Made by a program: the position numbers and the translations under genes
Shown: positions 8,085-15,831 of the stretch, in pieces
Position numbering within the stretch: the first letter of the stretch is position 1
How the letters are laid out: the number at the start of each line of letters is the position of its first letter
Notes under the pieces: generated by a model
What the model saw: only the letters and a program-made list of their open reading frames with translations
Database searches by the model: none
What the model was told of the DNA's origin: nothing
Origin: Zipacnadum sp036504235
Lineage (GTDB): Bacteria; Armatimonadota; Zipacnadia; Zipacnadales; Zipacnadaceae
Direction: 5' to 3'
Assembly (NCBI GenBank): GCA_036504235.1
Contig: DASXVN010000076.1
Coordinates: 9,567 to 73,566 of the forward strand
DNA: 64,000 nucleotides

Positions 8085-9986
8085 TCAGCTTTGCTCCTCA
8101 ACGACTCCGGGCTCCGGTTGCCGGGCGCGTTCCACGGCGGCTACGATCCCGGCGGCGTCCAGCTCCAGGTCGGCCAGCAGCCCGGCGCGCTCGCCGTGGG
8201 GGACGAACGCGTCCGGCAGCCCGCCGCGAGTCAGCGTCACCCCGGTCAGGCGCTCATCCGCCAGCAACTCCGCCACCGCCGACCCCAGGCCGCCGGCCAG
8301 CGCATTCTCCTCCAGCGTCACCAGACAGCCGGTCTCGGCCGCCAGCCGCCGCACCAGGTCGCGGTCCAGCGGCTTGACGAACCGCATGTCCGCCACCGCG
8401 CAGTCCACCCCGCGAGCCGCCAGCAACTCCGCCGCCGCCAGCGCCGGCGCCACCATCGTGCCCAGCGCCAACAAAGCGCAGTCGCCGCCCTCGCGCAGCA
8501 CGCGGCCCTGGCCCAGGTGCAGCGGCTCATCACTCTGGTCGAGGTCTGCGATTCCGGCCAGGCCCCGGGGGTAGCGCAGGGCCACCGGACCGGGCAGACT
8601 CAGGGCGGTGGTCAGCATCCGGCGCAGCTCCGCCCCGCTGGAGGGGGCCATGATCGTCAGGCCCGGGATGTGGCGCAGGAAACTGAGATCGTACGCGCCG
8701 TGATGAGTGGGGCCGTCGTCGCCCACCAGCCCGGCGCGGTCCAGGGCCAGCACCACGGGCAACTCCTGCAGGGCGACATCGTGGATGATCTGGTCGTACG
8801 CGCGCTGCATGAAAGTCGAGTAGATCGCCACCACCGGCCGCAGCCCGGCCGCAGCCAGCCCTGCGGCGAAACAGACCGCATGTTCCTCGGCCATCCCCGC
8901 GTCGAAGCAGCGGTCCGGGAAGCGGCGCTTGAAGCCCTCCAGGCCCGTGCCGTCAATCATTGCCGCGGAGATCGCCACAATGCGCTTGTCTTTCTCCGCG
9001 AGTTCGGTGAGCCGCTCGCCAAAGACCTGGCTGTAGCTCGCCCCGTTCTTGGGCTCGCAGGAGCCGTCGCTGATCTCGAAAGGCGCGGTGCCGTGGAACC
9101 GCTTGGGGTCCTGCTCGGCCGGGGTGTAGCCCCGTCCCTTCTGCGTCAACACATGCACCATGATCGGCCCCGGCAGGCGCTTGGCGGACTCCAGAACCTC
9201 CATCGTCTGCGTCAGGTTGTGACCATCGATGGGGCCCAGGTAGGTGAAGCCCAGCTCCTCGAACAGCATGCCCGGCACCACCAAGTGCTTGATCCCATCC
9301 TTGAGGCGGTCCATCGCTTCCAGCATCGCGTCGCCCATCGCCCAGCGGCTCAGCAGTCGCGCCGTCTCGGCCCGTGCCCGCCGCACGTGTGGCTCCACCG
9401 CGCTGCGCATGGAGGTCAGGTAGGCGGAGATCGCCCCCACGTTGCGGCCGATGCTCATCTCGTTGTCGTTGAGCACCACGATCAGGTTGCGCCCCGCATG
9501 TCCCGCCTGGTTGAGCGCGGCCAGCGCCAGCCCCCCGGTGAGCGCCCCGTCGCCGATGATCGCCACCACCTGCTCCCGCGTCCCGCGCAGGTCGCGGGCG
9601 GTCGCAAAGCCCAACGCAGCAGAGATTGACGTGGAGCCATGCCCGGCGCCGAAGGGGTCGTACTCGCTCTCCGCGCGGCGGGTGAAGCCCGACAGCCCGC
9701 CCGCCTGGCGGATGCTGGGGAACTGGTCGCGGCGCCCGGTGAGCAGCTTATGCGGGTAAGACTGGTGCCCCACGTCCCAGATCAACTTGTCCCGCGGCGT
9801 GTCGAAAATCCGGTGCAAAGCGATGGTCAGCTCGACCACGCCCAGGCTAGAGGCCAGGTGCCCACCGGAGCAGGAAGTGACCTGCACGATGGTCTCCCGA
9901 ATCTCACCGGCCAGCTTCCGCAACTCCTCAGTGGAGAGCTTCTTCAGGTCAGCGGGCGAGTTGATACGGTCTAGTAAGGTGGGCAT
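8085..9986 (-). CDS. dxs: 1-deoxy-D-xylulose-5-phosphate synthase
   Basis: 633 residues from the ATG at 9986. The enzyme condenses pyruvate and glyceraldehyde 3-phosphate with thiamine diphosphate, the first step of the MEP isoprenoid pathway. Visible motifs are SCSGGHLASSLGVVEL near residue 37, WDVGHQSYPHK, GHGSTSISAALG, and the thiamine-binding GDGALTGG through NDNEMSIGRNVG. The C-terminal transketolase domains include AEEHAVCFAAGLA and RAGLVGDDGPTHHG. The open frame extends upstream into repeat-derived sequence, so the internal ATG that gives MPTLLDRINSP was chosen. It is in the conserved xseB-dxs order, with the histidine kinase immediately downstream. Confidence 0.95.
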   Translation of the reverse strand: MPTLLDRINSPADLKKLSTEELRKLAGEIRETIVQVTSCSGGHLASSLGVVELTIALHRIFDTPRDKLIWDVGHQSYPHKLLTGRRDQFPSIRQAGGLSGFTRRAESEYDPFGAGHGSTSISAALGFATARDLRGTREQVVAIIGDGALTGGLALAALNQAGHAGRNLIVVLNDNEMSIGRNVGAISAYLTSMRSAVEPHVRRARAETARLLSRWAMGDAMLEAMDRLKDGIKHLVVPGMLFEELGFTYLGPIDGHNLTQTMEVLESAKRLPGPIMVHVLTQKGRGYTPAEQDPKRFHGTAPFEISDGSCEPKNGASYSQVFGERLTELAEKDKRIVAISAAMIDGTGLEGFKRRFPDRCFDAGMAEEHAVCFAAGLAAAGLRPVVAIYSTFMQRAYDQIIHDVALQELPVVLALDRAGLVGDDGPTHHGAYDLSFLRHIPGLTIMAPSSGAELRRMLTTALSLPGPVALRYPRGLAGIADLDQSDEPLHLGQGRVLREGGDCALLALGTMVAPALAAAELLAARGVDCAVADMRFVKPLDRDLVRRLAAETGCLVTLEENALAGGLGSAVAELLADERLTGVTLTRGGLPDAFVPHGERAGLLADLELDAAGIVAAVERARQPEPGVVEEQS

Positions 9987-10045
9987 AGATGATTGGCTAA
10001 CTGGGACCATTTCCCGGAACCCCCGCCCAGTACGGGTCGTTTCCC

Positions 10046-10155
10046 GTAGGGGCGGAATTTCGGCGTCTCCGCCGAATCTCCGCCCGCGGCTAGCGGCAGT
10101 TCTCGGCATGCGCGGGCGGAGATTGCCCGGCAGACCGGGCAAATTCCGCCCCTAC
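10046..10155. repeat. Head-to-head palindrome pair, GTAGGGGCGG family (A)
   Basis: The element begins GTAGGGGCGGAAT and ends with its complement ATTCCGCCCCTAC. The left hairpin has inner stem TTCGGCG/CGCCGAA, the right hairpin has inner stem TTGCCCGG/CCGGGCAA, and about 25 bases separate them. Both halves and the whole can therefore fold. The right edge supplies the stop codon of the hicB remnant next to it. The rest of the dxs-xseB gap, 9987-10045, shows nothing else. Confidence 0.85.
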
Positions 10156-10319
10156 AACGGCACCGGCAACTGCCGAGGCAGCGCCTCGCCGACCGTGGCC
10201 CCGTAGGTCACGCATCCCGGCACCACGGGAAACCAGACGGTGAAGCCGCCCTCCGGCTCCTGCCGCAGGAGGACCGTGTAGGTCGGCTCTACCGCTCCAT
10301 CACTCCGCTTGGCTTTCAT
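10152..10319 (-). pseudogene. HicB-like antitoxin, truncated by a repeat
   Basis: A 55-codon frame starts at the ATG at 10319, inside the end of xseB, with GGAGGAGACGG just upstream. It reads MKAKRSD, then YTVLLRQEPEGGFTVWF and PVVPGCVTYGATVGEAL, the N-terminal fold of HicB and related antitoxins. After GEAL the homology stops. The sequence becomes repeat-like (LPVPL) and ends at the TAG of a GTAGGGGCGG palindrome. Normal HicB-type domains continue with a helix and often a DNA-binding tail. No hicA is adjacent. It is probably a remnant, though a minimal folded domain cannot be excluded. Confidence 0.6.
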
Positions 10320-10524
10320 CCGTCTCCTCCACCGCCGTCAATTCCTCGATGCGTGCTTCCGCTTGCGCCAGCAGGGCCTCGCACTGTTTCTTTAGACGCA
10401 TCGCCTCGTCAAACCGCTCCAGGGCTTGCTCTAGGGGCAGCCCGCCGCTCTCTAGTTGGGCGACGATAGCCTCGAGTTTGTTCAGAGCTTCCTCAAAGGA
10501 CAGCTCGGTCTCATTTTCGTTCAT
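10300..10524 (-). CDS. xseB: Exodeoxyribonuclease VII small subunit
   Basis: 74 residues from the ATG at 10524, with GGAGG 9 bases upstream. The sequence ELSFEEALNKLEAIVAQLES followed by GLPLEQALERFDEAMRLKK is the standard XseB helical pair, and length matches the family (about 60-80). XseB binds the XseA catalytic subunit to form the single-strand DNA exonuclease. Unusually, xseA is not adjacent: two unrelated genes (10511-11191 and 11259-11756) lie between them. The start overlaps the end of the upstream gene by 14 bases. Confidence 0.9.
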   Translation of the reverse strand: MNENETELSFEEALNKLEAIVAQLESGGLPLEQALERFDEAMRLKKQCEALLAQAEARIEELTAVEETDESQAE

Positions 10525-11191
10525 TGCGCAGTGCCTCCTCCACCGAGTCCCTGATCGAAGCTGCAGGTCGGTGCTGTAGAAACTCCTCGTACAGCGACAG
10601 CGCATCTAGCTCGCGATTGCCAGAGCCGCGGGGTACCAAGAGACGTGTGACCCATCTCGACAAAGGTTCCCCTGAGTGGTCTGGGCTCAATCGTATAGCA
10701 TCCCTCATCCTCTTCCGGGGGCAATCCGCATCCTCGTAGCACCGCAGGCGCCCGGAAGCAGGCCTGGGCGAGTCCGACGGCCAGCAGTCCATCAGGTCCT
10801 CGGTCTCCGGGATCCATCCGTCCAAAGAAGGCAGGACCACTGTGCTCCTGAGCCTGGACGACCGCGCGGCCAGTGCGTGAAGGATTGAGATGACGCACCT
10901 ATCGAGGTACTGGTTTGTGTGTTCAGCATCAAATCTGATCACGTCCCACCCGGCGTCGTTGAAGACGTCGCTCTCGAAATCCTCCTCCCACACGATACTC
11001 TCTACCCCATAGTCGTCCACCTGTACGATAAGCCGCGCCGACTCCCCATAGCACTCAACTACAGACAGGTCGGCACGGATTCGTCCAACGCGTTCGTCAC
11101 GCAGGACGTGTAGCGGGGGAAGCTTCTCTGTGACCAGCACCTCGTAGAGAGCGCCCGCTGCGTCCCGACTGCCGCCTTGTGATGCGCGCAC
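10511..11191 (-). CDS. Hypothetical protein, possible degenerate PD-(D/E)XK-like domain
   Basis: About 226 residues. The start is taken as the GTG at 11191, which has AGGAAG 8 bases upstream (a GTG at 11200 is possible). Residues of about 30-95 contain an ADLSVV strand, LIVQVDD, EEDFESDVFNDAGWDVIRF and then a helix. This resembles DUF559/DUF2726-type nuclease cores, in which a D...E-x-K/D pattern is followed by GWxVLRF. The usual catalytic Lys is not obvious, so activity is uncertain. Base composition appears less G+C rich than the neighbours. It sits inside the normally contiguous xseA-xseB pair, which suggests acquisition. Function not assigned. Confidence 0.5.
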   Translation of the reverse strand: MRASQGGSRDAAGALYEVLVTEKLPPLHVLRDERVGRIRADLSVVECYGESARLIVQVDDYGVESIVWEEDFESDVFNDAGWDVIRFDAEHTNQYLDRCVISILHALAARSSRLRSTVVLPSLDGWIPETEDLMDCWPSDSPRPASGRLRCYEDADCPRKRMRDAIRLSPDHSGEPLSRWVTRLLVPRGSGNRELDALSLYEEFLQHRPAASIRDSVEEALRNERK

Positions 11192-11258
11192 AACGACCAC
11201 TTCCTATTCAGCTAAGCCCAATCAGATGCATCGTCCGGCGCGGCAGCGCCCGCTCGGC

Positions 11259-11756
11259 TTACCTCGGGAAGGTAAAAGCCATCAGACGCCACTGGCCGTC
11301 CGGCTTGCCGACGAGCGCCCAGTAGGGCCCCGCGGGCTTCGCCTCGGCGTCGTCAGCCTTCTGCAGATGGTAGGTGACCATCACCAACTGGCCCCCGGGG
11401 GCGGCCTCCGCCGTCAAGTCTACCAGCTTGCTGCCCGTGAAGAGGTTGGCTTGACCCGCGTTCTGCTGCAGACCCTTGATCAGCTCGTCGCGCGACAAAA
11501 TCATGGAGCGGGGCGCCTCCCCCTGCGCGTTGACCCCCACGCCCGCAACCGTCTCCGCCAGGCACTGCTCCAGCGTTGCCACGTCCCCCGCCTGGACCGC
11601 CGTCAGCGCCCGGACCAGCGTCTCCTGAGCCGCTTGCGCCGCCAGCGTCGGGGTGTTGGTCCCCGGGGCCGCGCCCCCGGCGTCGTCCGCCCAGACCGAC
11701 AGGCTGCCTACGACCAGCACGATTACTACCGCTGCGATCAGTTTCATGCGGAACAT
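11259..11756 (-). CDS. Secreted NTF2-like small protein
   Basis: 165 residues from the ATG at 11756, with AGGAGGG about 7 bases upstream. An N-terminal signal peptide (MFRMKLIAAVVIVLVVGSLS, cleavage near VWADD) precedes an alpha+beta domain with LVRALTAVQAGDVATLEQCL, a middle helix, and two C-terminal strands ending PYWALVGKPDGQWRLMAFTF. That pattern fits the SnoaL/DUF4440 (NTF2-like) superfamily, which includes both binding proteins and enzymes. It lies between xseA and xseB on the same strand. Substrate unknown. Confidence 0.65.
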   Translation of the reverse strand: MFRMKLIAAVVIVLVVGSLSVWADDAGGAAPGTNTPTLAAQAAQETLVRALTAVQAGDVATLEQCLAETVAGVGVNAQGEAPRSMILSRDELIKGLQQNAGQANLFTGSKLVDLTAEAAPGGQLVMVTYHLQKADDAEAKPAGPYWALVGKPDGQWRLMAFTFPR

Positions 11757-11784
11757 GGTTAGCCCTCCTGCGCCGACAGTGCGT

Positions 11785-13005
11785 CTAGAATAGACTCTCC
11801 TGCGGATTCCCCCCGGCCACACGGACCGCGAGGCTGCCGTCGCTCACCGCGACGGTCAGCGCCTCGCCCGGCGGCGCCGCGGCGACCTTCGTCACCAGCG
11901 CCCCGTCGCGCGTCCTCTGCACTAACGCATATCCCCGGCCCAGTACCTCACGCGGGTCCATGGCGGTGAGGCCCGCGGCCAGCCGCTGCAACTGGTGCCC
12001 GGAGCGCTCCAGGCGCAGGCGCAGGCTGTCCGCGCCCCGCTCGGCCGCCACGTCCACCCGCTGCAGCCAGGGCGCGAGCAGCGACTCCGGCCGGGCCAGC
12101 ACCGGATTCTGCTCCAGCCGCGCCAGGCGCAGATGCTGTCGCCGGGCCAGGCTCTGCAGGCCCGTCCGCGACCGCTGCCCCAGGGCCCGCAGGTGGTTCT
12201 GCAGTTGTATCTGGTCGGGCACGACCAGCTCCGCCGCCGCCGAGGGCGTGGGCGCGCGCAGGTCCGCCACCAGGTCGCAAATCGTGATATCCGTCTCGTG
12301 GCCGACGGCGCTGACCACCGGCAGCGGGCAGGCGAACACCGCCCGCGCCACGACCTCCTCGTTGAAGGCCCACAGGTCCTCCAGCGACCCGCCGCCGCGG
12401 CCGACGATGACCACGTCGGCCTCCCCGCGCCGGCCCACTTGCTGCAGGGAATTGACGATGCTCGCCGGAGCGGCGTCCCCCTGCACCAGGGTCGGCACCA
12501 GGACCACGCGCGCCAGCGGATAGCGCCGGCTGAGGATGTTGATCATGTCGCGGATCGCCGCGCCGGTGGGCGAGGTACACAGGGCGATCACGCGGGGGAA
12601 GCGCGGCAGGGGCCGCTTGCGCTCGGCGGCAAAAAGCCCCTCGGCGAGCAGGCGAGCCTTGAGCGCCTCAAAGCGCTGGTGGAGTTCCCCCAGGCCGTCC
12701 GGCCGCATGTGCACGACCATGAGCTGGTATTTGCCCTGGGGTTCGTAGAGCGACAGCGAGCCGTAGGCGACGACCTGCTGGCCCTCCTGGGGGTCGAAGT
12801 TCAGGCTGGAGGCCTGCCCGCGGAAGCAGACCGCGCCCAGCAGGCTCTTATCGTCCTTGAGGGAGAAATACAGGTGGCCGGAGGAATGACGCCGGAAGTT
12901 GGAGATCTCGCCGCGCACCTGAACCTGCTGCAGCAGCGGGTCCGCCTCGATCAGGCGCTTGAGGTAGACGGTAAGCTCGGAGACACTCCAGACCCCGTCC
13001 GCCAC
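11785..13005 (-). CDS. xseA: Exodeoxyribonuclease VII large subunit
   Basis: About 406 residues. The N-terminal OB-fold starts VWSVSELTVYLKRLIE and includes VRGEISNFRRHSSGHLYFSL. The catalytic region has ALCTSPTGAAIRDM, DVVIVGRGGGSLEDLWAFN and VSAVGHETDITICD, the signature motifs of XseA. A long Arg/Gln-rich coiled-coil region follows. The open frame allows a TTG at 13023, but the GTG at 13005 is preferred because GGAGG lies 10 bases upstream and it starts just after the nusB stop. The protein is the nuclease core of ExoVII, which degrades single-stranded DNA during repair. Confidence 0.93.
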   Translation of the reverse strand: MADGVWSVSELTVYLKRLIEADPLLQQVQVRGEISNFRRHSSGHLYFSLKDDKSLLGAVCFRGQASSLNFDPQEGQQVVAYGSLSLYEPQGKYQLMVVHMRPDGLGELHQRFEALKARLLAEGLFAAERKRPLPRFPRVIALCTSPTGAAIRDMINILSRRYPLARVVLVPTLVQGDAAPASIVNSLQQVGRRGEADVVIVGRGGGSLEDLWAFNEEVVARAVFACPLPVVSAVGHETDITICDLVADLRAPTPSAAAELVVPDQIQLQNHLRALGQRSRTGLQSLARRQHLRLARLEQNPVLARPESLLAPWLQRVDVAAERGADSLRLRLERSGHQLQRLAAGLTAMDPREVLGRGYALVQRTRDGALVTKVAAAPPGEALTVAVSDGSLAVRVAGGNPQESLF

Positions 13006-13006
13006 G

Positions 13007-13567
13007 CTAATCCGCCTCCGCAAGCGGCTCGGGGGGCGATTCTTCTTCGGGGGTCGGCGCCTCGTCGGCGGCGGCCGGGGGGGTCTGCAGCTCCCGGGCT
13101 ACGGTGCCCAGGATGCCGTTGATGAACTTGCCGCTGTCGGCGGTGCCGTATTCCTTGGCCAGGTCCACGGCCTCGTCAATGGTCGCGCCTACCGGGATGT
13201 CGGCGAGGTACAGCAGCTCGGCCATCGCCATGCGCAGGATGTTGCGGTCCACCACCGGCATGCGCTCGAGCGTCCAGCCCTGGGAGAGCCGGTCAATGCG
13301 CTCGTCGATGTCCCGGTGGTGGATGAAGTATTCCTCGCAGAGCCGGCGGCCGAAATCGCTCACGGCGGGCCGCAGCTTCTGGGCCTCGTCGGGGGCCAGA
13401 CCCCACTCGGTGAACAGCGAGGTGAGCATGTCGTCGGCCTGCATGAACACGGCGGCCGGCCCGTCCAGACCGCTGTCCGAGGCATAGAGCAGGGCCACGC
13501 AGAACTCGCGAGCCCGCCGTCGGGCTCCGGCTCTTTCCCGCTTGCTGAAGGGTGATTCAGATCGCAT
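13007..13567 (-). CDS. nusB: Transcription antitermination factor NusB
   Basis: 186 residues. The all-helical NusB domain has RRAREFCVALLYASD at the N terminus, then RLSQGWTLERMPVVDRNILRMAMAELL and the conserved IPVGATIDEAVDLAKEYGT and GKFINGILG segments. NusB binds boxA RNA with S10 and supports rRNA antitermination. It is longer than most homologs because of an Ala/Pro/Glu-rich tail of about 25 residues. The ATG at 13567 has no strong ribosome site. It directly precedes xseA with a one-base gap, a conserved neighbour pair. Confidence 0.9.
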   Translation of the reverse strand: MRSESPFSKRERAGARRRAREFCVALLYASDSGLDGPAAVFMQADDMLTSLFTEWGLAPDEAQKLRPAVSDFGRRLCEEYFIHHRDIDERIDRLSQGWTLERMPVVDRNILRMAMAELLYLADIPVGATIDEAVDLAKEYGTADSGKFINGILGTVARELQTPPAAADEAPTPEEESPPEPLAEAD

Positions 13568-13623
13568 AATAGTGTACAGGTACGCAGGTCAGGTACAGGC
13601 CGAACGGGGACCGGGCCCGGCGA

Positions 13624-13821
13624 CTAGTCGCCGATCCAGTAGCGCCCCGCCCACCCGCCGATCAGGGCCAGCAGGGTGCAGACGATGACCGCCCCCAAAC
13701 CCCATTTATACCCGATAATCCCCAGGACCAGGCCGGCGGCCGCTCCCGCCACTGAGCCCCAGGACAGCCGACGAGTCCGCACCGTTGTGAGCCCCTCGAA
13801 GTCCTCCAGGTCGTCAGCCAC
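13624..13821 (-). CDS. DUF2273-like small membrane protein
   Basis: 65 residues with two hydrophobic helices (about 24-40 and 43-60) rich in Gly (AGLVLGIIGYKWGLGAVIV). Size, topology and position between accC and nusB match the DUF2273 family found in Firmicutes-type clusters beside Asp23 proteins, although no Asp23 gene is present here. The start is GTG at 13821 with GGAGGG 6 bases upstream. The start falls 3 bases after the accC stop, so the two are almost certainly co-translated. Role unknown; envelope stress has been proposed for relatives. Confidence 0.7.
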   Translation of the reverse strand: MADDLEDFEGLTTVRTRRLSWGSVAGAAAGLVLGIIGYKWGLGAVIVCTLLALIGGWAGRYWIGD

Positions 13822-13824
13822 TGG

Positions 13825-15180
13825 TTACCCTCCTTCGGTCATTACCGTGTGCCGCTCGAGAAAATGAGTGTCAATCTCGCCGCGGCGGAAATACGCGTTG
13901 CCCAGCACCCGTAGGTGGAAAGACAGGTTGGTCCGAATCCCCTCGACCCGCATCCCTTGCAGGGTCGCTTCCATGCGCGCGATGGCCCGCGCTCGGTCCG
14001 GCGCCCAGCAGATCACCTTGGCGATCATCGGGTCGTAGTAGGTGGAGACCTCCGAGCCGGTGGTCACGCCGCTATCCACGCGCACGCCCGGACCGAAGGG
14101 CACTTCCCAGCGGGTGATGGTCCCCGGCGAGGGCATGAAGCCTCGCTCGCCGTCGGCCGCCAGCACCCGGCACTCCAGCGCGTGACCGTTGAACCAGATA
14201 TTGCCCTGCTCCAGTTGCAGCTTCTCGCCGGCGGCGATGCGCAACTGCTCGGCGACTAGGTCCACCCCGGTGAGCATCTCCGTGACCGGATGCTCCACCT
14301 GGATGCGGGTGTTCATCTCGATGAAGTAGAACTTGCCCCGGCCGTCCATGAGGAACTCGACGGTGCCCGCATTGCGGTAGCCCACCGCCTGCGCGGCCTT
14401 GACCGCCGACTCGCCCAGCCGGCGGCGCTGGGAGGTGCTCACGGCCACCGAGGGCGATTCCTCGATCAGCTTCTGGTGGCGGAACTGGATGGAGCACTCG
14501 CGCTCCCCCAGATGAATGACGTTGCCATGCTCGTCGGCGAGAATCTGGACCTCGATGTGCCGCGGCAGCGCCAAGTACTTCTCCAGGTAGACCTCGCCCG
14601 AGCCGAAGGCCGCGCGGGCCTCCATGCGGGCGGAGTCCAGCGCCGCGCTGATGCCCTCGGCGTTGTGCACGACGCGGATGCCGCGCCCGCCGCCGCCCAG
14701 GGCCGCCTTGATCATCACGGGGTAGCCCAGCGTCTCGGCGATGGAGCGGGCCGCGCGGGCATCGCGCACCCCGTCCTCACTCCCCGGCACCACCGGCACC
14801 CCCGCCTCGCGCACGATGCGCCGGGCGGCGGACTTGTCCCCCATCTGGCGAATCACGCCGGAGGGCGGGCCGATGAACTTGATCTTGCAGTGCTCGCAGG
14901 CCTCGGCGAAGTTGAAGTCCTCGGACAGGTTGCCGTAGCCCGGATGAATCGCCTCGGCGCCGGTAATCACGGCGGCCGAGAGCAGATTGGCGGCGCTCAG
15001 GTAGCTGTCCCGGTTCTGCGGAGCGCCGATGCAGACGGACTCATCCGCCATCCGCACGTGCAGCGCGCCCGCGTCGGCCTCGGAGTAAACGGCCACGGTC
15101 TTAATTTTGAGTTCGCGGCAAGCCTGGACGATGCGACAGGCGATCTCGCCGCGATTGGCGATCAGAACTTTTTCGAACAT
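13825..15180 (-). CDS. accC: Biotin carboxylase, acetyl-CoA carboxylase subunit
   Basis: 451 residues, the standard length. It carries the N-terminal MFEKVLIANRGEIACRI, EAIHPGYGNLSED, the ATP-grasp glycine loop KAALGGGGRGIRVV, the ECSIQFRHQKLIEESPS segment with the catalytic Lys, FYFIEMNTRIQVEHPVTEM with the metal-binding Glu and active-site Arg, and the C-terminal domain. The enzyme carboxylates biotin on a BCCP using ATP and bicarbonate. ATG at 15180 has GGAGAGAC upstream. Its usual partner, the BCCP-like gene at 16221-16673, lies upstream but is separated from it by a pseudopilin-like gene and hicBA. That carrier lacks the biotinyl lysine. Confidence 0.95.
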   Translation of the reverse strand: MFEKVLIANRGEIACRIVQACRELKIKTVAVYSEADAGALHVRMADESVCIGAPQNRDSYLSAANLLSAAVITGAEAIHPGYGNLSEDFNFAEACEHCKIKFIGPPSGVIRQMGDKSAARRIVREAGVPVVPGSEDGVRDARAARSIAETLGYPVMIKAALGGGGRGIRVVHNAEGISAALDSARMEARAAFGSGEVYLEKYLALPRHIEVQILADEHGNVIHLGERECSIQFRHQKLIEESPSVAVSTSQRRRLGESAVKAAQAVGYRNAGTVEFLMDGRGKFYFIEMNTRIQVEHPVTEMLTGVDLVAEQLRIAAGEKLQLEQGNIWFNGHALECRVLAADGERGFMPSPGTITRWEVPFGPGVRVDSGVTTGSEVSTYYDPMIAKVICWAPDRARAIARMEATLQGMRVEGIRTNLSFHLRVLGNAYFRRGEIDTHFLERHTVMTEGG

Positions 15181-15228
15181 GTCTCTCCTGTGTACGCGGT
15201 CGGCGATGCCCTGACGACCGGCGATGCA

Positions 15229-15459
15229 CTACTTGAGATTGGCGATGAACTCCTCAACGGACAGGCCGGCCTGCTCCAGAATGCGGTGCAGGGTGCCCAG
15301 GGCCAGATCGTGGCCGCCATGCTCCGGAACTACCGTGGAACGCTTCTGCTCATGGTGGACCATGAAGGTGTGGCTGCCCGTGATCCGCATTTCCTCGAAC
15401 CCGGCCCGGCGGAGCGCCGCGATGGTCTCTCGCGCGTTGACCCGGGGCTCCTTAGGCAC
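15229..15459 (-). CDS. hicA: HicA-type mRNA interferase toxin
   Basis: 76 residues. The double-stranded RNA-binding-like HicA fold is visible as VNARETIAALRRAGFEEMRI, then GSHTFMVHHEQ with the catalytic His of the GSH motif, VVPEHGGHDLALGTLHRIL and AGLSVEEFI. HicA toxins cleave mRNA and are held inactive by HicB. The start is GTG at 15459 with GGAGG 9 bases upstream, overlapping the end of hicB by 8 bases. The gene order here is hicB first, then hicA, the reverse of the E. coli order but common elsewhere. Confidence 0.88.
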   Translation of the reverse strand: MPKEPRVNARETIAALRRAGFEEMRITGSHTFMVHHEQKRSTVVPEHGGHDLALGTLHRILEQAGLSVEEFIANLK

Positions 15460-15805
15460 CGGGCTGGTCCTCCCGGATGGTAAGCCGATAGACGAAGGCC
15501 TCCTGGCTATGGCTCATGTCCACGGTGACCTGTGGATTGTCGGGCGCCAGCGGCCAGCCCAACTCGCGGTTGCCCTGAAGATAGAGCCGCAGGGCGTCCT
15601 CCGTCATCTGTAGGCACTCGGGCAGGGTATCGCCAAAGCTGCCGCAATTGTTCAGCGCCGGCGCGTAGGCTGAGTAGTGTCCATCAGCTTCCCGCATCAC
15701 GACAACAGTGTAGACTGTCTCCGCCTGCTTCCGGCCACGACCGCGTTTCGCCCGAGGATCAGGACAAGCGGCCGGCGGAGTGCCCGGTTTTGCCTTGGTG
15801 GGCAT
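15452..15805 (-). CDS. hicB: HicB-type antitoxin
   Basis: 117 residues. After a basic, Pro-rich N-terminal extension of about 28 residues comes the HicB fold: YTVVVMREADGHYSAYAPAL, then NNCGSFGDTLPECLQMTEDALRLYL. The C terminus is short and lacks an obvious ribbon-helix-helix or HTH domain. The ATG at 15805 has GAGGTG about 10 bases upstream. Together with hicA it forms a complete toxin-antitoxin pair inserted between the accB-like gene and accC. A second, truncated HicB-like frame lies at 10152-10319. Confidence 0.82.
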   Translation of the reverse strand: MPTKAKPGTPPAACPDPRAKRGRGRKQAETVYTVVVMREADGHYSAYAPALNNCGSFGDTLPECLQMTEDALRLYLQGNRELGWPLAPDNPQVTVDMSHSQEAFVYRLTIREDQPGA

Positions 15806-15831
15806 CGTCTGGTTTCACCTCACCAGCCCGA

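Noticed and set aside
8091..9629. A 512-codon frame on the plus strand opposite dxs, and similar long frames at 36381-37541 and 37887-39425
   Set aside because: They mirror strongly conserved genes on the other strand, have Gly/Arg/Gln/His-biased composition and no recognisable domains. High G+C makes such shadows common.
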